Source: Mycoplasmatota bacterium (GTDB taxonomy: Bacteria; Bacillota_I; Bacilli_A; Izemoplasmatales; Izemoplasmataceae). Taken from it: a DNA stretch of 57,980 nt. The notes beneath the pieces are model-generated. The model saw only the letters and a list, made by a program, of their open reading frames with translations. It searched no databases and was not told the origin of the DNA. The stretch lies in NCBI GenBank assembly GCA_030595255.1, contig JAUVDP010000003.1, forward strand, positions 1-57,980. The letters are read 5' to 3'. Both the position numbers and the translations under genes were made by a program. Below are positions 57,764 through 57,980 of this stretch, one piece after another (within the stretch, counting starts at the first letter, position 1; every line of letters begins with the position of its first letter).

Positions 57764-57980
57764 TTATTTATATATATCATAAGTTTTAATTATTGAGAAT
57801 GAAGCACCACCCTTAGTGTATTCAGTAATTGAATTCTTCAAAGTAGATAAAGATGAACTAGATACAGTGACTTCATAATTTACAAAGTTATCATATGTTG
57901 TATTGATAAGTATGTAATTATCTCTTATATATTTTTCAACATGACCTATTTGATCAAATGATATTTTAATAAATAGATCT
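57764..57980 (-). CDS. YigZ/IMPACT-family protein, C-terminal 72 residues (runs off right edge)
   Basis: The frame enters from the right edge and stops with TAA at 57764-57766. ISFDQIGHVEKYIRDN, then YDNFVNYEVTVSSSSL and ITEYTKGGASFSI, match the C-terminal DUF1949 ferredoxin-like domain of YigZ proteins (usual Y-G-x-V...V-x-V-x-V...T-x-G). The N-terminal IMPACT domain is outside the window. The cellular role of YigZ is not settled; ribosome- or RNA-linked functions are suggested for the family. Confidence 0.72.
   Translation of the reverse strand, partial: DLFIKISFDQIGHVEKYIRDNYILINTTYDNFVNYEVTVSSSSLSTLKNSITEYTKGGASFSIIKTYDIYK

Noticed and set aside
1-57980. Alternative genetic code (TGA = Trp), as in many mollicutes
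   Set aside because: All Trp codons in the recognised proteins are TGG, no conserved gene has an in-frame TGA, and TGA serves as a stop in several operon overlaps.

Overview
The window is a very AT-rich bacterial chromosome segment. TGA acts as a stop and never appears inside a gene (tryptophan is always TGG), so the standard bacterial code applies. Spacing is tight, start sites carry GGAGG-type ribosome sites, promoters are TTGACA/TATAAT-like, and Rho-independent hairpins are frequent. No peptidoglycan, sporulation or outer-membrane gene is seen; lipoproteins, an HrcA/CIRCE-type element, a FabT-like regulator, FakB-like DegV proteins and fermentative redox genes are. This fits an anaerobic Bacillota/Mycoplasmatota lineage, for example an Izemoplasmatales-like free-living relative of the mollicutes. 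That placement is inference. I see no rRNA, tRNA or CRISPR array.

Layout. 1-3630: edge of an unknown gene, a HipBA toxin-antitoxin pair and a tyrosine recombinase broken by a stop inside its catalytic motif. 3.7-7.6 kb: AI-2E-type transporter, a small ORF, a candidate structured RNA with 26-bp repeats, then a minus-strand PAP2 phosphatase-rhomboid-MscL operon. 7.7-9.5 kb: an AbiE-like HTH/nucleotidyltransferase pair behind a nested operator. 9.6-16.8 kb: a Cys-rich membrane peptide, a lipoate-ligase homologue lacking its catalytic lysine, htpG under CIRCE control, a Fic protein and an HD-GYP protein. 16.9-22 kb: two ABC ATPase-permease fusions. 22-33.3 kb: an OLD-like ATPase-TOPRIM operon with two LURP-one proteins and a methyltransferase, a nuclease-XPD helicase, a radical SAM protein, a dehydrogenase, a cyclophilin lipoprotein, an RdhA/QueG-type Fe-S protein, zinc-ribbon membrane proteins and an MFS carrier.

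33.4-39.4 kb: electron-bifurcating transhydrogenase NfnAB; a fatty-acid uptake unit (DegV plus a FabT-like MarR behind a FabT-type box); PadR, a membrane partner and a second DegV; a Gx-family membrane protein. 39.4-43.3 kb (minus strand): ApbE flavin transferase, a HigBA pair, an FMN-binding-like lipoprotein and a degenerate rhodanese lipoprotein. 43.4-51 kb: one apparent operon of a stand-alone NuoF-type Fe-S domain, a [FeFe] hydrogenase and RnfCDGEAB. 51.1 kb to the end: surface proteins, a rhodanese/FMN-binding fusion lipoprotein, a NusG-domain-II membrane protein and the tail of a YigZ-family gene.

The most interesting content is the redox block. The Rnf complex is atypical: RnfB has lost its ferredoxin modules, RnfC lacks the glycine-rich NADH/FMN loop, and RnfG carries three FMN-binding repeats. 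It lies directly behind a hydrogenase. ApbE, a NusG-II protein, a Gx-type protein and at least two FMN-binding lipoproteins lie nearby. Together they suggest a hydrogenase-coupled Rnf variant feeding extracytoplasmic flavoproteins. This is a hypothesis; the individual gene identities are well supported.
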